NCBI RefSeq assembly: GCF_001421535.1 | Contig: NZ_LMKN01000009.1 | Coordinates: forward strand, 125,695-189,694 | Source: Sphingomonas sp. Leaf20 | GTDB lineage: Bacteria > Pseudomonadota > Alphaproteobacteria > Sphingomonadales > Sphingomonadaceae | Direction of reading: 5' to 3' | Length of the DNA: 64,000 nt | Shown here: positions 27,583 through 37,700 of the stretch, one piece after another | Numbering within the stretch: position 1 is the stretch's first letter | How the letters are laid out: each line of letters begins with the position of its first letter | The notes under the pieces: generated by a model | What the model was told of the DNA's origin: nothing | Seen by the model: the letters and a program-made list of their open reading frames with translations, nothing else | Databases searched by the model: none | Position numbers and translations under genes: made by a program

Positions 27583-28256
27583 TCCCGGCGTTCCAGCCCG
27601 GTCGCGGTCAGCGTGAGGACGACGTCGGCAATTGCCGCCGCGGCTTCGGAATGCGTGACGATGATCGCCGCGACCTTGTCTTCGCGCACCGCCTGCGAAA
27701 AGAGATCGAGGACCTTCGCGGCGGTCTCCGGGTCGAGATTGCCGGTCGGCTCGTCGGCGAGGATCAGCGCGGGGCGGTGGACCAGCGCGCGGGCGATCGC
27801 GACCCGCTGCAACTCGCCACCGGACAGATCGCGCGCATAGCCGGCGCCGCGCGTCCCGAGACCGACGCGTTCGAGCATCGCCTGCGCGCGGGTGGCGATG
27901 GCGCGGCTATCTGATGAGACGAGCGCGAGCGGCAGCGCCACGTTCTGGCGAAGCGTCAGATAGGGAAGGACATGGAAAGCCTGGAAGACGAAGCCGATGC
28001 GGGTGGCGCGCAGATGCGTCAGCGCGGCCTCGTCCAGCGCACCTAGCGTCACGCCCTCGACCGTGACCTGCCCGGCATCCGCGGTATCGAGCCCGGCGAG
28101 GATGTTGAGCAGCGTCGATTTGCCGACGCCGCTCTCGCCGACGATCGCGATAAGCTGCCCGGGATTGGCGGTGAGATCGAGCGCACGGAAGAGTTGGCGG
28201 CCACCGGGCACCGACTTTTCCAGTGCGGTGACGTGGAGGAGGGCGGGAGCTTGCAT
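27579..28256 (-). CDS. LolD/MacB-type ABC transporter ATPase
   Basis: ATP-binding subunit (225 aa) for the downstream FtsX permease. Walker A GESGVGKST, Q-loop VFQAFHVLPYLT, signature LSGGELQRVAIARAL, Walker B ALILADEPTGNLD and switch ITHS-like IIVTHSEA are all present and of the LolD/YbbA class. The ATG at 28256 gives the usual N-terminus; an ATG at 28295 would add 13 residues and cannot be excluded because neither has a strong ribosome site. The cargo is unknown. Confidence 0.9.
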   Translation of the reverse strand: MQAPALLHVTALEKSVPGGRQLFRALDLTANPGQLIAIVGESGVGKSTLLNILAGLDTADAGQVTVEGVTLGALDEAALTHLRATRIGFVFQAFHVLPYLTLRQNVALPLALVSSDSRAIATRAQAMLERVGLGTRGAGYARDLSGGELQRVAIARALVHRPALILADEPTGNLDPETAAKVLDLFSQAVREDKVAAIIVTHSEAAAAIADVVLTLTATGLERRE

Positions 28257-28407
28257 TGCCCGCTCATGCCACGGCGCGTCTCCGGGGGACAGCATGGCGG
28301 GGTTGCCCTGCGTTGCTTTGGGGGCGGGTTATCCGTGCGCAGTGGCGGCGGGCATCCCCGCCCACCGGTCTAAGGTCCGCGCCGGAGCTTTCGCCCCGGC
28401 GTCGGTG

Positions 28408-30003
28408 TCAGGCCGCGAACTGGTTCATCGTATTGTGCACGCCGCCCGCCTTCAGCGCTGCCTCGCCGGCGAAATATTCCTTGTGGTCGTCGCCAAGGTC
28501 GGAGCCCGACATGTTCTGGTGCTTCACGCAGGCGATACCCTCGCGGATCTCCTTGCGCTGGACGCCCTTCACATAACCGAGCATTCCGGCATCGCCGAAA
28601 TATTCCCTGGCGAGATTGTCGGTCGACAGCGCAGCGGTGTGATAGGTCGGCAGCGTGATCAGGTGATGGAAGATGCCGGCGCGCTTCGCCGAATCTGCCT
28701 GGAAAGTGCGGATGCGTTCGTCCGCCTCGTCGCCAAGCGCAGTGCCGTCATAGTCGACGCTCATCAGGCGTGCGCGGTCATAGCCCGCGACGTCGCGGCC
28801 CGCTTCGCTCCACGCATCAAACACCTGCTGGCGAAAGTTCAGCGTCCAGTTGAAGCTCGGCGAGTTATTATAGACGAGCTTGGCATTGGGGACGACCTCG
28901 CGAATCCGGTCGACCATGCCCGCAATCTGTTCGATGTGCGGCTTTTCGGTCTCGATCCAGAGCAGGTCTGCGCCATTCTGCAACGAGGCGATGCAATCCA
29001 TCACGCAGCGATCCTCGCCGCTGCCGGCGCGGAACTGGAACAGGTTGGAGGGCAGGCGCTTCGGGCGGAGCAGCTTGCCGTCGCGGTTGAGGACGACGTC
29101 GCCATTCTGCGCGGTCGCGGGATCGATCTCCTCGCAGTCGAGATAGGAGTTGTACTGGTCGCCGAGATCACCGGGCGCCTTGCTGACCGCGATCTGCTTG
29201 GTGAGCCCTGCGCCGAGTGAGTCGGTGCGCGTGACGATGATGCCGTCCTCGACGCCGAGTTCGAGGAACGCGTAGCGGCAGGCGCGAACCTTTGCGAGGA
29301 AGTCCTCATGCGGCACGGTGACCTTGCCGTCCTGATGCCCGCACTGCTTCTCGTCGCTGACCTGGTTCTCGATCTGGAGCGCGCAGGCGCCCGCCTCGAT
29401 CATCTTGCGTGCGAGCAGGTATGTCGCCTCGGCGTTGCCAAAGCCCGCGTCGATATCGGCGATGACAGGGACGACGTGCGTCTGGTAATTCTCGACCGCA
29501 TTGAGCAGGCGCTTTTCCTCGATCGCGTTACCCGCGGCGCGCGCCGCGTCGATGTCGCGGAACAACATGCCGAGTTCGCGGGCATCAGCTTGGCGAAGGA
29601 AGGTGTAGAGCTCCTCGATCAATGCGGGGACGCTGGTCTTTTCGTGCATCGACTGGTCGGGCAATGGGCCGAATTCGCTTCGCAGCGCGGCCACCATCCA
29701 GCCGGACAGATAGAGATAGCGCCGGTCGGTCGTGCCGAAATGCTTCTTGACGCTGATCATCTTCTGCTGCGCGATGAACCCGTGCCAGCACCCCAAGGAC
29801 TGCGTGTAGTGCGCAGGGTCCGCGTCATAGGCGGCCATATCGCGGCGCATGATCGCGGCCGTGTACCGCGCGATGTCGAGACCCGTGCGGAACCGGTTCT
29901 GCGCGCGCATCCGGGCGACGGATTCGGACGCGATCCCATCCCATGTCCCGCTCTGCGCGGCGATCAGGTGGTCGATATGCGTGATGTCGGTCTGGAAGGT
30001 CAT
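28408..30003 (-). CDS. aceA: Isocitrate lyase
   Basis: Splits isocitrate to glyoxylate and succinate, the first step of the glyoxylate bypass needed for growth on acetate or fatty acids. The 531-aa protein is the long form known from Pseudomonas, with the catalytic segment KQCGHQDGK, the metal-binding DIDAGFGN and LIWIETEKP-like LLWIETEKPH. The ATG at 30003 follows GAGGAC. A gap of about 140 nt to the upstream gene holds its promoter. Functionally it connects with acs and poxB later in the window. Confidence 0.95.
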   Translation of the reverse strand: MTFQTDITHIDHLIAAQSGTWDGIASESVARMRAQNRFRTGLDIARYTAAIMRRDMAAYDADPAHYTQSLGCWHGFIAQQKMISVKKHFGTTDRRYLYLSGWMVAALRSEFGPLPDQSMHEKTSVPALIEELYTFLRQADARELGMLFRDIDAARAAGNAIEEKRLLNAVENYQTHVVPVIADIDAGFGNAEATYLLARKMIEAGACALQIENQVSDEKQCGHQDGKVTVPHEDFLAKVRACRYAFLELGVEDGIIVTRTDSLGAGLTKQIAVSKAPGDLGDQYNSYLDCEEIDPATAQNGDVVLNRDGKLLRPKRLPSNLFQFRAGSGEDRCVMDCIASLQNGADLLWIETEKPHIEQIAGMVDRIREVVPNAKLVYNNSPSFNWTLNFRQQVFDAWSEAGRDVAGYDRARLMSVDYDGTALGDEADERIRTFQADSAKRAGIFHHLITLPTYHTAALSTDNLAREYFGDAGMLGYVKGVQRKEIREGIACVKHQNMSGSDLGDDHKEYFAGEAALKAGGVHNTMNQFAA

Positions 30004-30146
30004 GCTGCGTCCTCGTTCCGCGTTTGATGCGGCGGGAGTACACAGCATTACACGCAACCGCCCCCGTCAGCAGGCCTGCGACAGGGTCGAGGTGTCACAG
30101 GCGTTCACGGCCGTCTGTCCGGTTGTCACAAACTTGACAAAACCGA

Positions 30147-31463
30147 TCAGGCCGGGGCGGTCGTGCTCGAGGCCGGAATCTGCTGGCTCGGATTGGCAGA
30201 GGTCTGTTCGAGCAGCCCGTTGCGCTTGGCCACGATCGTGGGCACCAGCGCCTGGCCGGCGACGTTCACCGCGGTGCGGCCCATGTCGAGGATCGGGTCG
30301 ATCGCGAGGAGGAGCCCCGCGCCTTCCAGCGGCAACCCGAGCGTCGACAGCGTCAGCGTCAGCATCACGACAGCGCCGGTCAGACCCGCGGTTGCCGCGG
30401 AGCCGAGGACGGACACGAGTATGATGAGGACATAATCGGCGGCGTGCAGCGGAATGCCGTAATATTGCGCGACAAAGATCGCGGACACGGCGGGATAGAT
30501 CGCGGCGCACCCATCCATCTTCGTCGTCGCCGCGAACGGTACGGCGAACGCGGAATAGCTACGCGGGACGCCAAGCCCCCGCTCGACGACGTCTTCAGTG
30601 ACCGGGAGCGTCGCGATCGACGACCGCGACACGAAACCGAGCTGGATCGCCGGCCAGGCGGCGGCAAAGAAGCGCTTCGGGCTCAGGCCGTTGGTGATCA
30701 GCAATATGGGATAGACGACGAACAGGACGAGCGCGAGGCCGGCATAGACCGCGATGCTGAATGCCCCGAGCGCGGACAGCGACTGCCAGCCATAGCGGAC
30801 GATCGCATTGCCGAGCAGCGCGCCGGTCCCGATCGGCGTAAGGCGGATCACCCAGCGCAGTATGCGGCGGAATAGCGCGAGCGCAGAGGCGTTGAAGGCG
30901 AGGAACGGTGCGCCGGCGTCGCCGATCCGGACCGCGGCAACACCGATCGTGATCGCGATGACGATGATCTGAAGGACATTGAACGACAGGGCGGTGCGCG
31001 CGGCGCCGTCCGCCAGCTTGGTCGACGCCTCCAGCCCGAGAATGTTCGCGGGGACGAGGCCACGCAGGAAGTCGAGCCATGATCCGGCCGCCTTTGGCGC
31101 AACCGCGCTTGCTGCATTCACCCCGGCGGTGACGCCAGGCTGGATCAGCAGGCCAAGCGCGATACCGATCGTGACCGCGATCAGCGCGGTGATCGCGAAC
31201 CAGACAAGCGTGCTGATGACGAGGCGGCGGGCGTTGTCGAGGTCGCGAAGCGCGGCGATCGAGGCAACGATCGCGGTGAAGACAAGCGGGACGACCAGCG
31301 TCTTCAGAAGCTGGACGAAGATCTCGCCGACGATGCGCAACGTCTCCGCAAGCCCCGAACCCTCGCCCAGATTGCGCGCGACGAACCCGAGCGCGAGCCC
31401 GCTGATCATGCCGATCAACACCTGCAATCCGAACGATCGCCGTAACGTATGCATTGCCATCAT
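30147..31463 (-). CDS. Dicarboxylate/amino acid:cation symporter (DAACS family)
   Basis: Inner-membrane symporter of the GltP/DctA family for C4-dicarboxylates or acidic amino acids. It is 438 aa from the first of three nearby ATGs (31463, 31460, 31454), which differ by at most three residues. About eight helices and the two re-entrant loops are visible: SRSSIATLPVT matches the serine-rich HP1 motif, TTKMDGCAAIYPA the NMDGT-like motif, and the end of the transport core has DPILDMGRTAVNVAG. Substrate is not certain; the neighbouring isocitrate lyase suggests organic acids. Confidence 0.9.
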   Translation of the reverse strand: MMAMHTLRRSFGLQVLIGMISGLALGFVARNLGEGSGLAETLRIVGEIFVQLLKTLVVPLVFTAIVASIAALRDLDNARRLVISTLVWFAITALIAVTIGIALGLLIQPGVTAGVNAASAVAPKAAGSWLDFLRGLVPANILGLEASTKLADGAARTALSFNVLQIIVIAITIGVAAVRIGDAGAPFLAFNASALALFRRILRWVIRLTPIGTGALLGNAIVRYGWQSLSALGAFSIAVYAGLALVLFVVYPILLITNGLSPKRFFAAAWPAIQLGFVSRSSIATLPVTEDVVERGLGVPRSYSAFAVPFAATTKMDGCAAIYPAVSAIFVAQYYGIPLHAADYVLIILVSVLGSAATAGLTGAVVMLTLTLSTLGLPLEGAGLLLAIDPILDMGRTAVNVAGQALVPTIVAKRNGLLEQTSANPSQQIPASSTTAPA

Positions 31464-31551
31464 CCCGTCTAAACCCGACCGGGCTACAGGGGTTTCACGG
31501 TGATGTGCAACGAAGACGCTGTCCGTGGCGGGATAGCCGAGCTTGTCGCGA

Positions 31552-31776
31552 TCAGCGGACGATGGGGAATTGCTCGCGGAACCGGTCGACCAGCGTCTCG
31601 ATGCGATCAATGTCTTCGGCGCTTCCCGACGGCGTGACCGACCAGTTGCAGTGCGGATGCGTTTCGATCGAATAAACGCGCACATCGCCCACCGCCATCC
31701 GCCATCGGCGGCCGTCGCCGAGATGGTCTCTGGTCAGCACCGTCACGAGGCGGTCACGCAGTTCGCTTGCGGTCAT
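31552..31776 (-). CDS. Small hypothetical protein
   Basis: A 74-aa protein (MTASELRDRL at the N-terminus, DRFREQFPIVR at the end) that I do not recognise. It is acidic-basic mixed, has no signal or membrane segment, and codon use matches its neighbours. The frame continues to a GTG at 31836 (94 aa). I prefer the ATG at 31776, where a typical soluble N-terminus begins, although no clear ribosome site precedes either. It may share the transcript of the cell wall hydrolase upstream. Confidence 0.55.
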   Translation of the reverse strand: MTASELRDRLVTVLTRDHLGDGRRWRMAVGDVRVYSIETHPHCNWSVTPSGSAEDIDRIETLVDRFREQFPIVR

Positions 31777-31849
31777 CGGCGGGATCTGGAGCAGGGCATC
31801 GAGGCGTGCGATACCGCGTGGGGCGCGATGTGACACCCCAAAAGCGCGT

Positions 31850-32848
31850 TCAGGTCGGATCGCTTTCCTCGGAAATCGCGATCACCGGCAACGGGCTGCT
31901 CGCCGCCATGACCGCGCCGCCATGAGCGGTGCCGACATGGATGCGGACGCCCGACGCGAGACGGAGGCGGGGGGAGGGCATGGTCGAGGCAAGCGCCGAC
32001 GCAGGCGGCGACGGCACGATTGCCTCGGCGTCCGGCGCCGCTCGACCGCGGTGGACGGTGACGCTCGACTCGATCGCGCCGGTATAGCCGGAGGCTACGG
32101 TCGTGGCGGCGAGCGTGGTCGCGGGTCCGGCGATGGGCTCTGGCTCGAGGCCCGCATAGTGCTGACGGAAGGTGAGCGCGCGTTCCATGGCGCCGCGCCA
32201 GCGATAGAAGACGTGCGCGCCGATCGCGCCGACCCGGCTGAGGCTCGGCGCCCACCAGGGCAGGATCGAGGCGGCGTGATACGAGGTCGATGCCCCGATC
32301 GGCGCGAAGACGCTCCCGTCGAAGGCAGCGCGCGCGATCGATGCCGCGCGCGCCCAGGCGCTTTCGTCGCGGGGACGGTTCATCGAGCCGTCGCAAGTGA
32401 AGCTGAACTGGCAGCCGGTGCGGCGCGTCGAACCCTGATAGACGACGCCGCACACGCTGTGGGGAAAGGCGCGATCACGGACGCGGTTGAGCACGACTTG
32501 CGCGACCGCGCGCTGCCCGTCGGTGGATTCGGACCGCGCCTCGTAATAGACCGCGGCGGTCAGGCACGCGATCGCCCGCTGACGGTCGTCCTCGCTGCGG
32601 GCGGCGCCGGTGAACGCGGGTGCTGCGGCGGGCGTCAGCGACGCATCGGTCAGCCGAGCCGGGCTGGCGAAGGCGCGTTCGAGCGGCTCGACCGGTGCGT
32701 CGAGCGCAAGTCCGGCGAGCAACGTGCGGGCTTCGGCGGCGTCACGGACGGGAACCGCTGCGACGTGGCCGGCCTGGCGCAGCGCGGGCGGGACGCACGA
32801 CGTGCTGGCGGCGATCGCCGTGAACCCCAGCAATGTTCTCTTGAGCAT
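31850..32848 (-). CDS. SleB-family cell wall hydrolase
   Basis: Predicted peptidoglycan lytic enzyme, 332 aa. The N-terminus (MLKRTLLGFTAIAASTSC) looks like a lipoprotein signal. The SleB/Hydrolase_2 domain spans about residues 90-225, with the catalytic-type Glu in AVYYEARSE, then GQRAVAQVVLNRV, YQGSTRRTGCQFSFTCDG and ASTSYHAASILPWWAPSL. The Ala/Pro-rich tail is not conserved in type. Such enzymes in alphaproteobacteria act in wall remodelling rather than spore germination. Confidence 0.87.
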   Translation of the reverse strand: MLKRTLLGFTAIAASTSCVPPALRQAGHVAAVPVRDAAEARTLLAGLALDAPVEPLERAFASPARLTDASLTPAAAPAFTGAARSEDDRQRAIACLTAAVYYEARSESTDGQRAVAQVVLNRVRDRAFPHSVCGVVYQGSTRRTGCQFSFTCDGSMNRPRDESAWARAASIARAAFDGSVFAPIGASTSYHAASILPWWAPSLSRVGAIGAHVFYRWRGAMERALTFRQHYAGLEPEPIAGPATTLAATTVASGYTGAIESSVTVHRGRAAPDAEAIVPSPPASALASTMPSPRLRLASGVRIHVGTAHGGAVMAASSPLPVIAISEESDPT

Positions 32849-32908
32849 AAGGCGGATCGCGCGTCCTGACAGGAACCCCGCCCGTACCGCCCGTATCTTA
32901 GATAGTGG

Positions 32909-34543
32909 TTAACTCGCAGGCGCAGCGGCGACGAGGCTCAGCCCGACGGCCTCGGCAACCTTGATCCCGTCGACACCCGCCGACAGGATGCCGCCCGCAT
33001 AGCCCGCACCTTCGCCCGCGGGAAACAGTCCGATCGTGTTGAGGCTCTGAAAGTCGTCGCCGCGCGTGATGCGCACGGGGGACGAGGTACGGGTCTCGAC
33101 ACCGGTGAGTACCGCGTCGGGGTGGTCATAGCCGGGAATGTCGCGGCCGAAGACGGGGAGCGCTTCGCGCATCGCACTGACCGCGAAATCGGGCAGGCAT
33201 TCGGCAAGGTCGGTGAGATGGACACCCGGGCGGTAGGACGGGATCACCGTCCCGAGCGCGGTCGATGGTCGGCCCGCGAGGAAATCGCCGAGCCGCTGCG
33301 CGGGCGCCTTGTAATCGGAACCGCCGGCGACATAGGCCCGCGACTCCCAGTGCCGCTGCAGTTCGATGCCGGCGAGCGGATTGCCGGGATAGTCGCGCGC
33401 GGGATCGATGCCGACGACGAGCCCCGAATTGGCGTTGCGTTCGTTACGCGAATACTGGCTCATGCCGTTGGTCGCGACGCGACCGGGCTCCGAGGTCGCG
33501 GCGACGACCGTGCCGCCTGGGCACATGCAGAAGCTGTAGACCGTGCGGCCGTTCGAACAGTGATGCGACAGGCTGTAGGCGGCGGCGCCGAGGTCGGGAT
33601 GCCCCGCGCAGGGGCCGAACCGCGCTTGGTCGATCCAGGATTGCGGATGTTCGATGCGCACGCCGATCGAGAACGGCTTGGCCTCGAGATAGACGCCGCG
33701 ATCGTGCAGCATGTGGAAGGTGTCGCGCGCGCTGTGCCCGACCGCGAGCACGACGTGATCCGCCTCGAGATACTCGCCGGTGTGAAGGTGGAGACCGCGA
33801 AGCCGGCGCGTACCGTCGTCGTCGACCGCGATGTCGAGGTCGTCGACGCGGTGTTCGAAGCGATATTCACCGCCGAGCGACTCGATCGTCTCGCGCATCG
33901 CCTCGACCATCGTCACCAGCCGGAACGTGCCGATATGCGGATGCGCCTCGGTCAGGATCTCGGGCGGCGCGCCGGCCTTGACGAACTCGGTGATGACCTT
34001 GCGGCCGAGGTGGCGCGGATCCTTGATCTGGCTCCACAGCTTGCCATCGGAGAAGGTGCCCGCGCCGCCTTCGCCGAACTGGACGTTGGACTCGGGGTTG
34101 AGAACGCTGCGACGCCAGAGGCCCCAGGTGTCCTTGGTGCGTTCGCGAACCAGCTTGCCGCGATCGAGGATGATCGGGCGGAACCCCATCTGCGCGAGGA
34201 TGAGCCCGGCGAACAGACCGCACGGACCGGTGCCGACGACTACCGGACGTCGTGCGGCCGGCGTCTCCGGCGCCTTGGCGACATGACGATAGCCGGTATC
34301 GGGGGTCGTGTTGACGTGGCGGTCCTTGCGGAACCGCGCGAGGATCGTCGCCTCGTTCTTCGCGGTGACGTCGATCGAATAGACGAGCTGGATGTCCATC
34401 TTGTCGCGCGCGTCGTGCGCGCGGCGGGCGACGGTGTAGCGGATGAGTTCGCGCGGGGTGATCCGCAATCGCTTGCAGACCGCCGCGGGGATCGCTTCGT
34501 CGGCGTGGTTGAGCGGAAGCTTGAGTTCGGTGATGCGGAGCAT
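32909..34543 (-). CDS. FAD-dependent oxidoreductase (COG2509-like)
   Basis: Putative flavin dehydrogenase of unknown substrate, 544 aa. An N-terminal domain of about 90 residues (MLRITELKLPL onward) precedes the Rossmann motif VVVGTGPCGLFAGLILAQ. Further marks are FGEGGAGTFSDGKL, AVGHSARDTFHML, the Cys-containing SFCMCPGGTVV and a C-terminal GLFPAGEGAGYAGGILSAGVDG that contacts FAD. The ATG at 34543 is chosen because homologues begin at this point; the frame is open upstream. It is divergent from the hybrid kinase across about 190 nt. Confidence 0.87.
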   Translation of the reverse strand: MLRITELKLPLNHADEAIPAAVCKRLRITPRELIRYTVARRAHDARDKMDIQLVYSIDVTAKNEATILARFRKDRHVNTTPDTGYRHVAKAPETPAARRPVVVGTGPCGLFAGLILAQMGFRPIILDRGKLVRERTKDTWGLWRRSVLNPESNVQFGEGGAGTFSDGKLWSQIKDPRHLGRKVITEFVKAGAPPEILTEAHPHIGTFRLVTMVEAMRETIESLGGEYRFEHRVDDLDIAVDDDGTRRLRGLHLHTGEYLEADHVVLAVGHSARDTFHMLHDRGVYLEAKPFSIGVRIEHPQSWIDQARFGPCAGHPDLGAAAYSLSHHCSNGRTVYSFCMCPGGTVVAATSEPGRVATNGMSQYSRNERNANSGLVVGIDPARDYPGNPLAGIELQRHWESRAYVAGGSDYKAPAQRLGDFLAGRPSTALGTVIPSYRPGVHLTDLAECLPDFAVSAMREALPVFGRDIPGYDHPDAVLTGVETRTSSPVRITRGDDFQSLNTIGLFPAGEGAGYAGGILSAGVDGIKVAEAVGLSLVAAAPAS

Positions 34544-34737
34544 GGGGCCCTGTAACGCGGCGTTGCGGATTTCGCCATGTCGCGCGGTGCGCGTTCGCGA
34601 CACGACCGCCCCGTGCGGTTGGCGGGGGATCGTGGGACTCCGGCAGGGCTTGCCGTCGGGGGCCGGGTTCTGCACGGTGCTGTTAAGGGCCACCACAGGG
34701 ATGTCGATCGATCAACAGCGCCGTCGTCATCGCCGCG

Positions 34738-37700
34738 ATGCTTGCCTATGGGGCGGCGCTGTTCGGGATCGCGTGGGTGGTGGACCGGCGCGGGCTTTCG
34801 GTGCGGATGGCGCGGATCGCGTACCCGCTGTCGCTCGCGGTATATTGCAGCAGCTGGACGTTCTTCGGCGGTGTCGGCACGGCGGCGACGCAGGGCTGGG
34901 ACTATCTGTCGATCTATCTCGGACCTGCGCTGGTCTTCCTGCTAGCCCCCGGTTTCCTCGCGAAGCTGGTCCGGCTGGCGCGCGACGAAGGCTCGAGCTC
35001 GATCGCGGACTTCATCTCCGCGCGCTACGGGCGCAACCGCGGCACCGCGGCGATCGTCGCGGGCACCGCGCTCGTCGCATCGATCCCGTATATCGCGCTG
35101 CAGCTGCGGTCGGTGACGCTGAGTTTCGGTGCGCTGATCGGGATCGGCGGATCGGCGCTGGTCGGGCCGCTCGTCGCGTTGCTGCTGGCGACGTTCGCGA
35201 TCAGTTTCGGTGCGCGGCGCTACGAGGTCGCAGGCGGTAACGAGGGGGTCGTCGCGGCGATCGCGGCGGAATCGCTGATCAAGCTGCTGTGTTTCGTCGC
35301 GCTGGGCGGGTTTGCCTTGTGGCTGCTCGTCGGACTTCCGCCGACCGCGACGGATGCCTCGCTGACGCAGTTCGCGGACGGATTTGCCCCCGGTGCGCTG
35401 ACGCCCGACTTCTTCATACGCACCTTGCTGTCGGCGTGCGCGATCATATGCCTGCCCCGCCAATTCTATGTCGGCATCCTCGAGGCGCGGAACCCCGGCG
35501 CGATCGCGCGCGCGCGCTGGCCGTTCATCGCGTACCTCGCCGTGATATCGGTGATGGTCCTGCCGCTCGCGCTCGCCGGAATGGCGATGCTACCCGCAAC
35601 GATACGCCCCGACCTGTATGTGCTCGCGATACCGCTGTCGCGCGACAGCGACCCGCTCGCGCTGATGGCGTTCATCGGTGGTTTCTCGGCGGCCACGGCG
35701 ATGGTGGTGACCGAGACGATCGCGCTGTCGACAATGGCGACGAACGACCTGCTTGCGCCGCTCCTGCTGCGCCGGCAGACCGATGGCGGCGAGGGCGATC
35801 TCGGCCGTCGGCTGCTGCGCGTGCGGCGGATCATCATCGGCGCGATCGTCGGCGCGGCGTTGCTGTACGGCACGAGCATCGGCGACGAGCTGTCGCTCGC
35901 GTCGATCGGGCTGATCGCGTTTGCCGGTGTCGCGCAGTTCGCCCCCGCGCTGGTGGCGACGGTCACCTGGGGGTTCGCCGATGCACGTGCGGCGCGCGGC
36001 GGGCTGATCGGCGGGGTGATCGTCTGGGCCTATTGCCTGCTGATGCCGTCGATCCGCTGGGGCTTCGGGGACAGCATCACGCGCGCGACGGGCGGGCTGC
36101 TCGATCCCGACGCGTTGCTGCGGCTGTCGCTGGGATCGCCGCTGGTCAACGGGACCGCGTGGAGTCTCGGCGTCAACATCGCGCTGATGGCCGGGCTTCA
36201 TCTCTACAGCGAGCGCCGTCGCGTGTTCGGCGGGCGGCACAGCGTGCTCGACCATGTGACGACGTTCGGCGAGCTGAAGGGCCTCGTCGCACGGTTCGTC
36301 GGTGATGCCGAAGCTGCCGAAGGACTCGACCTGTTGTCGCGCGATCCACAATCGCCGATCGACGGGCGCGCCGCGCGGCTCGCGGAGCGGCTGATCGCCG
36401 GCGTGATCGGGGCGCCGTCGGCGCGCCTGATCGTGACGTCGAGCCTGGCGGGGTCGGCGATGGAAGTCGGCGACGTCGTCCGGTTGCTCGACCAGCGCGG
36501 ACGCAGTCTCCGTTTCTCGCGGTCGCTGCTGTCGGCGACGCTCGAGACGATCGACCCCGGGGTAAGCGTGATCGATGCGAACCTCAGGCTGGTCGCGTGG
36601 AATCCGCGCTATGTCGAGATGTTCGACTATCCCGAGGGCTATGTGATCGCGGGCCGGCCGATCGCCGACCTGATCCGCTACAATGCCGAGCGCGGCGAAT
36701 GCGGGCCGGGCGGGGTCGACGCGCATGTCTCGCGACGGCTCGCGCACCTGACGCGGGGGTTGCCGCACAGTTTCGAGCGGCTGCGGCCGTCGGGGCGCTG
36801 GATCAAGACGGTCGGGCGCGCGATGCCGGGCGGCGGGTATGTCCAGAGCTTTACCGACATCACCGCGGAAAAGGCGGCACAGGCGCAACTCGAGATGCGT
36901 GTCGAGGAGCGCACGCGCGACCTGGCGCGATCGAACACGATGCTGGACGAGGCGCGGATGCACGCCGAGACCGCGACGCGCGACAAGACGCGGTTCCTTG
37001 CGGCCGCGAGCCACGACCTCCTCCAGCCGTTGCACGCGGCGCGGCTCTTCTGCGCCGCGCTCGACGAGGGCAAGGCGCCGCACCAGGCGGATCTGGTGCG
37101 TGCGATCGATGGGGCGATCGGGTCCGCCGATATCCTGCTGCGTGCGCTGCTCGACGTCTCGCGGCTCGATGCGGGGGGCGTGGTGCCCAAGATCGAACGG
37201 TTCGTGATCGGCGATCTGATCGACGAGCTCGCGGCGGAATTCAGGCCGCTGGCGGGTGAGCGCGGGCTGGCGCTGCACGCGCATCCCGGGGTGCAGGTGG
37301 TCGCCACCGACCGGTCGCTGCTGCGGTCGATCCTGCAGAATTTCCTGTCGAACGCCGTGCGCTACACGCCGTCGGGACGAATCTGGATCGGTGCGCGGCG
37401 TCGCGGCGCGGACGTGCTGATTGAAGTACGCGACAGCGGCCCGGGGATCGCGGCGGGCGACCGCGACCGGATCTTCGCCGAGTTCGAACGCGTCGAGAGC
37501 AAGGGCAGCGCGGGCGGCGGGGTCGGGCTCGGGCTGGCGATCGTCCGGCGGATCGGGCAGTTGCTCAACCTGCCGATCGAATTGCGGTCGCGCCGGGGAA
37601 GCGGGTCGACCTTTGCGGTGCGCGTGCCCTCCGCGATGCGTGCGACGCTACCTGCGGCGGTACCGGTCGCGACGGTCGCGCGGACCCTGCCGCCGGGGCT

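Noticed and set aside
30091..30140. TGTCAC/GTGAC words upstream of isocitrate lyase, resembling CRP half-sites
   Set aside because: The words are not arranged as a TGTGA-N6-TCACA palindrome and their spacing is irregular, so I do not call a site.
34443..35240. Plus-strand frame starting MSIDQQRR at 34701
   Set aside because: Reads through the kinase in another frame with Arg-rich content; its ATG is only of interest as a possible displaced start of the kinase.
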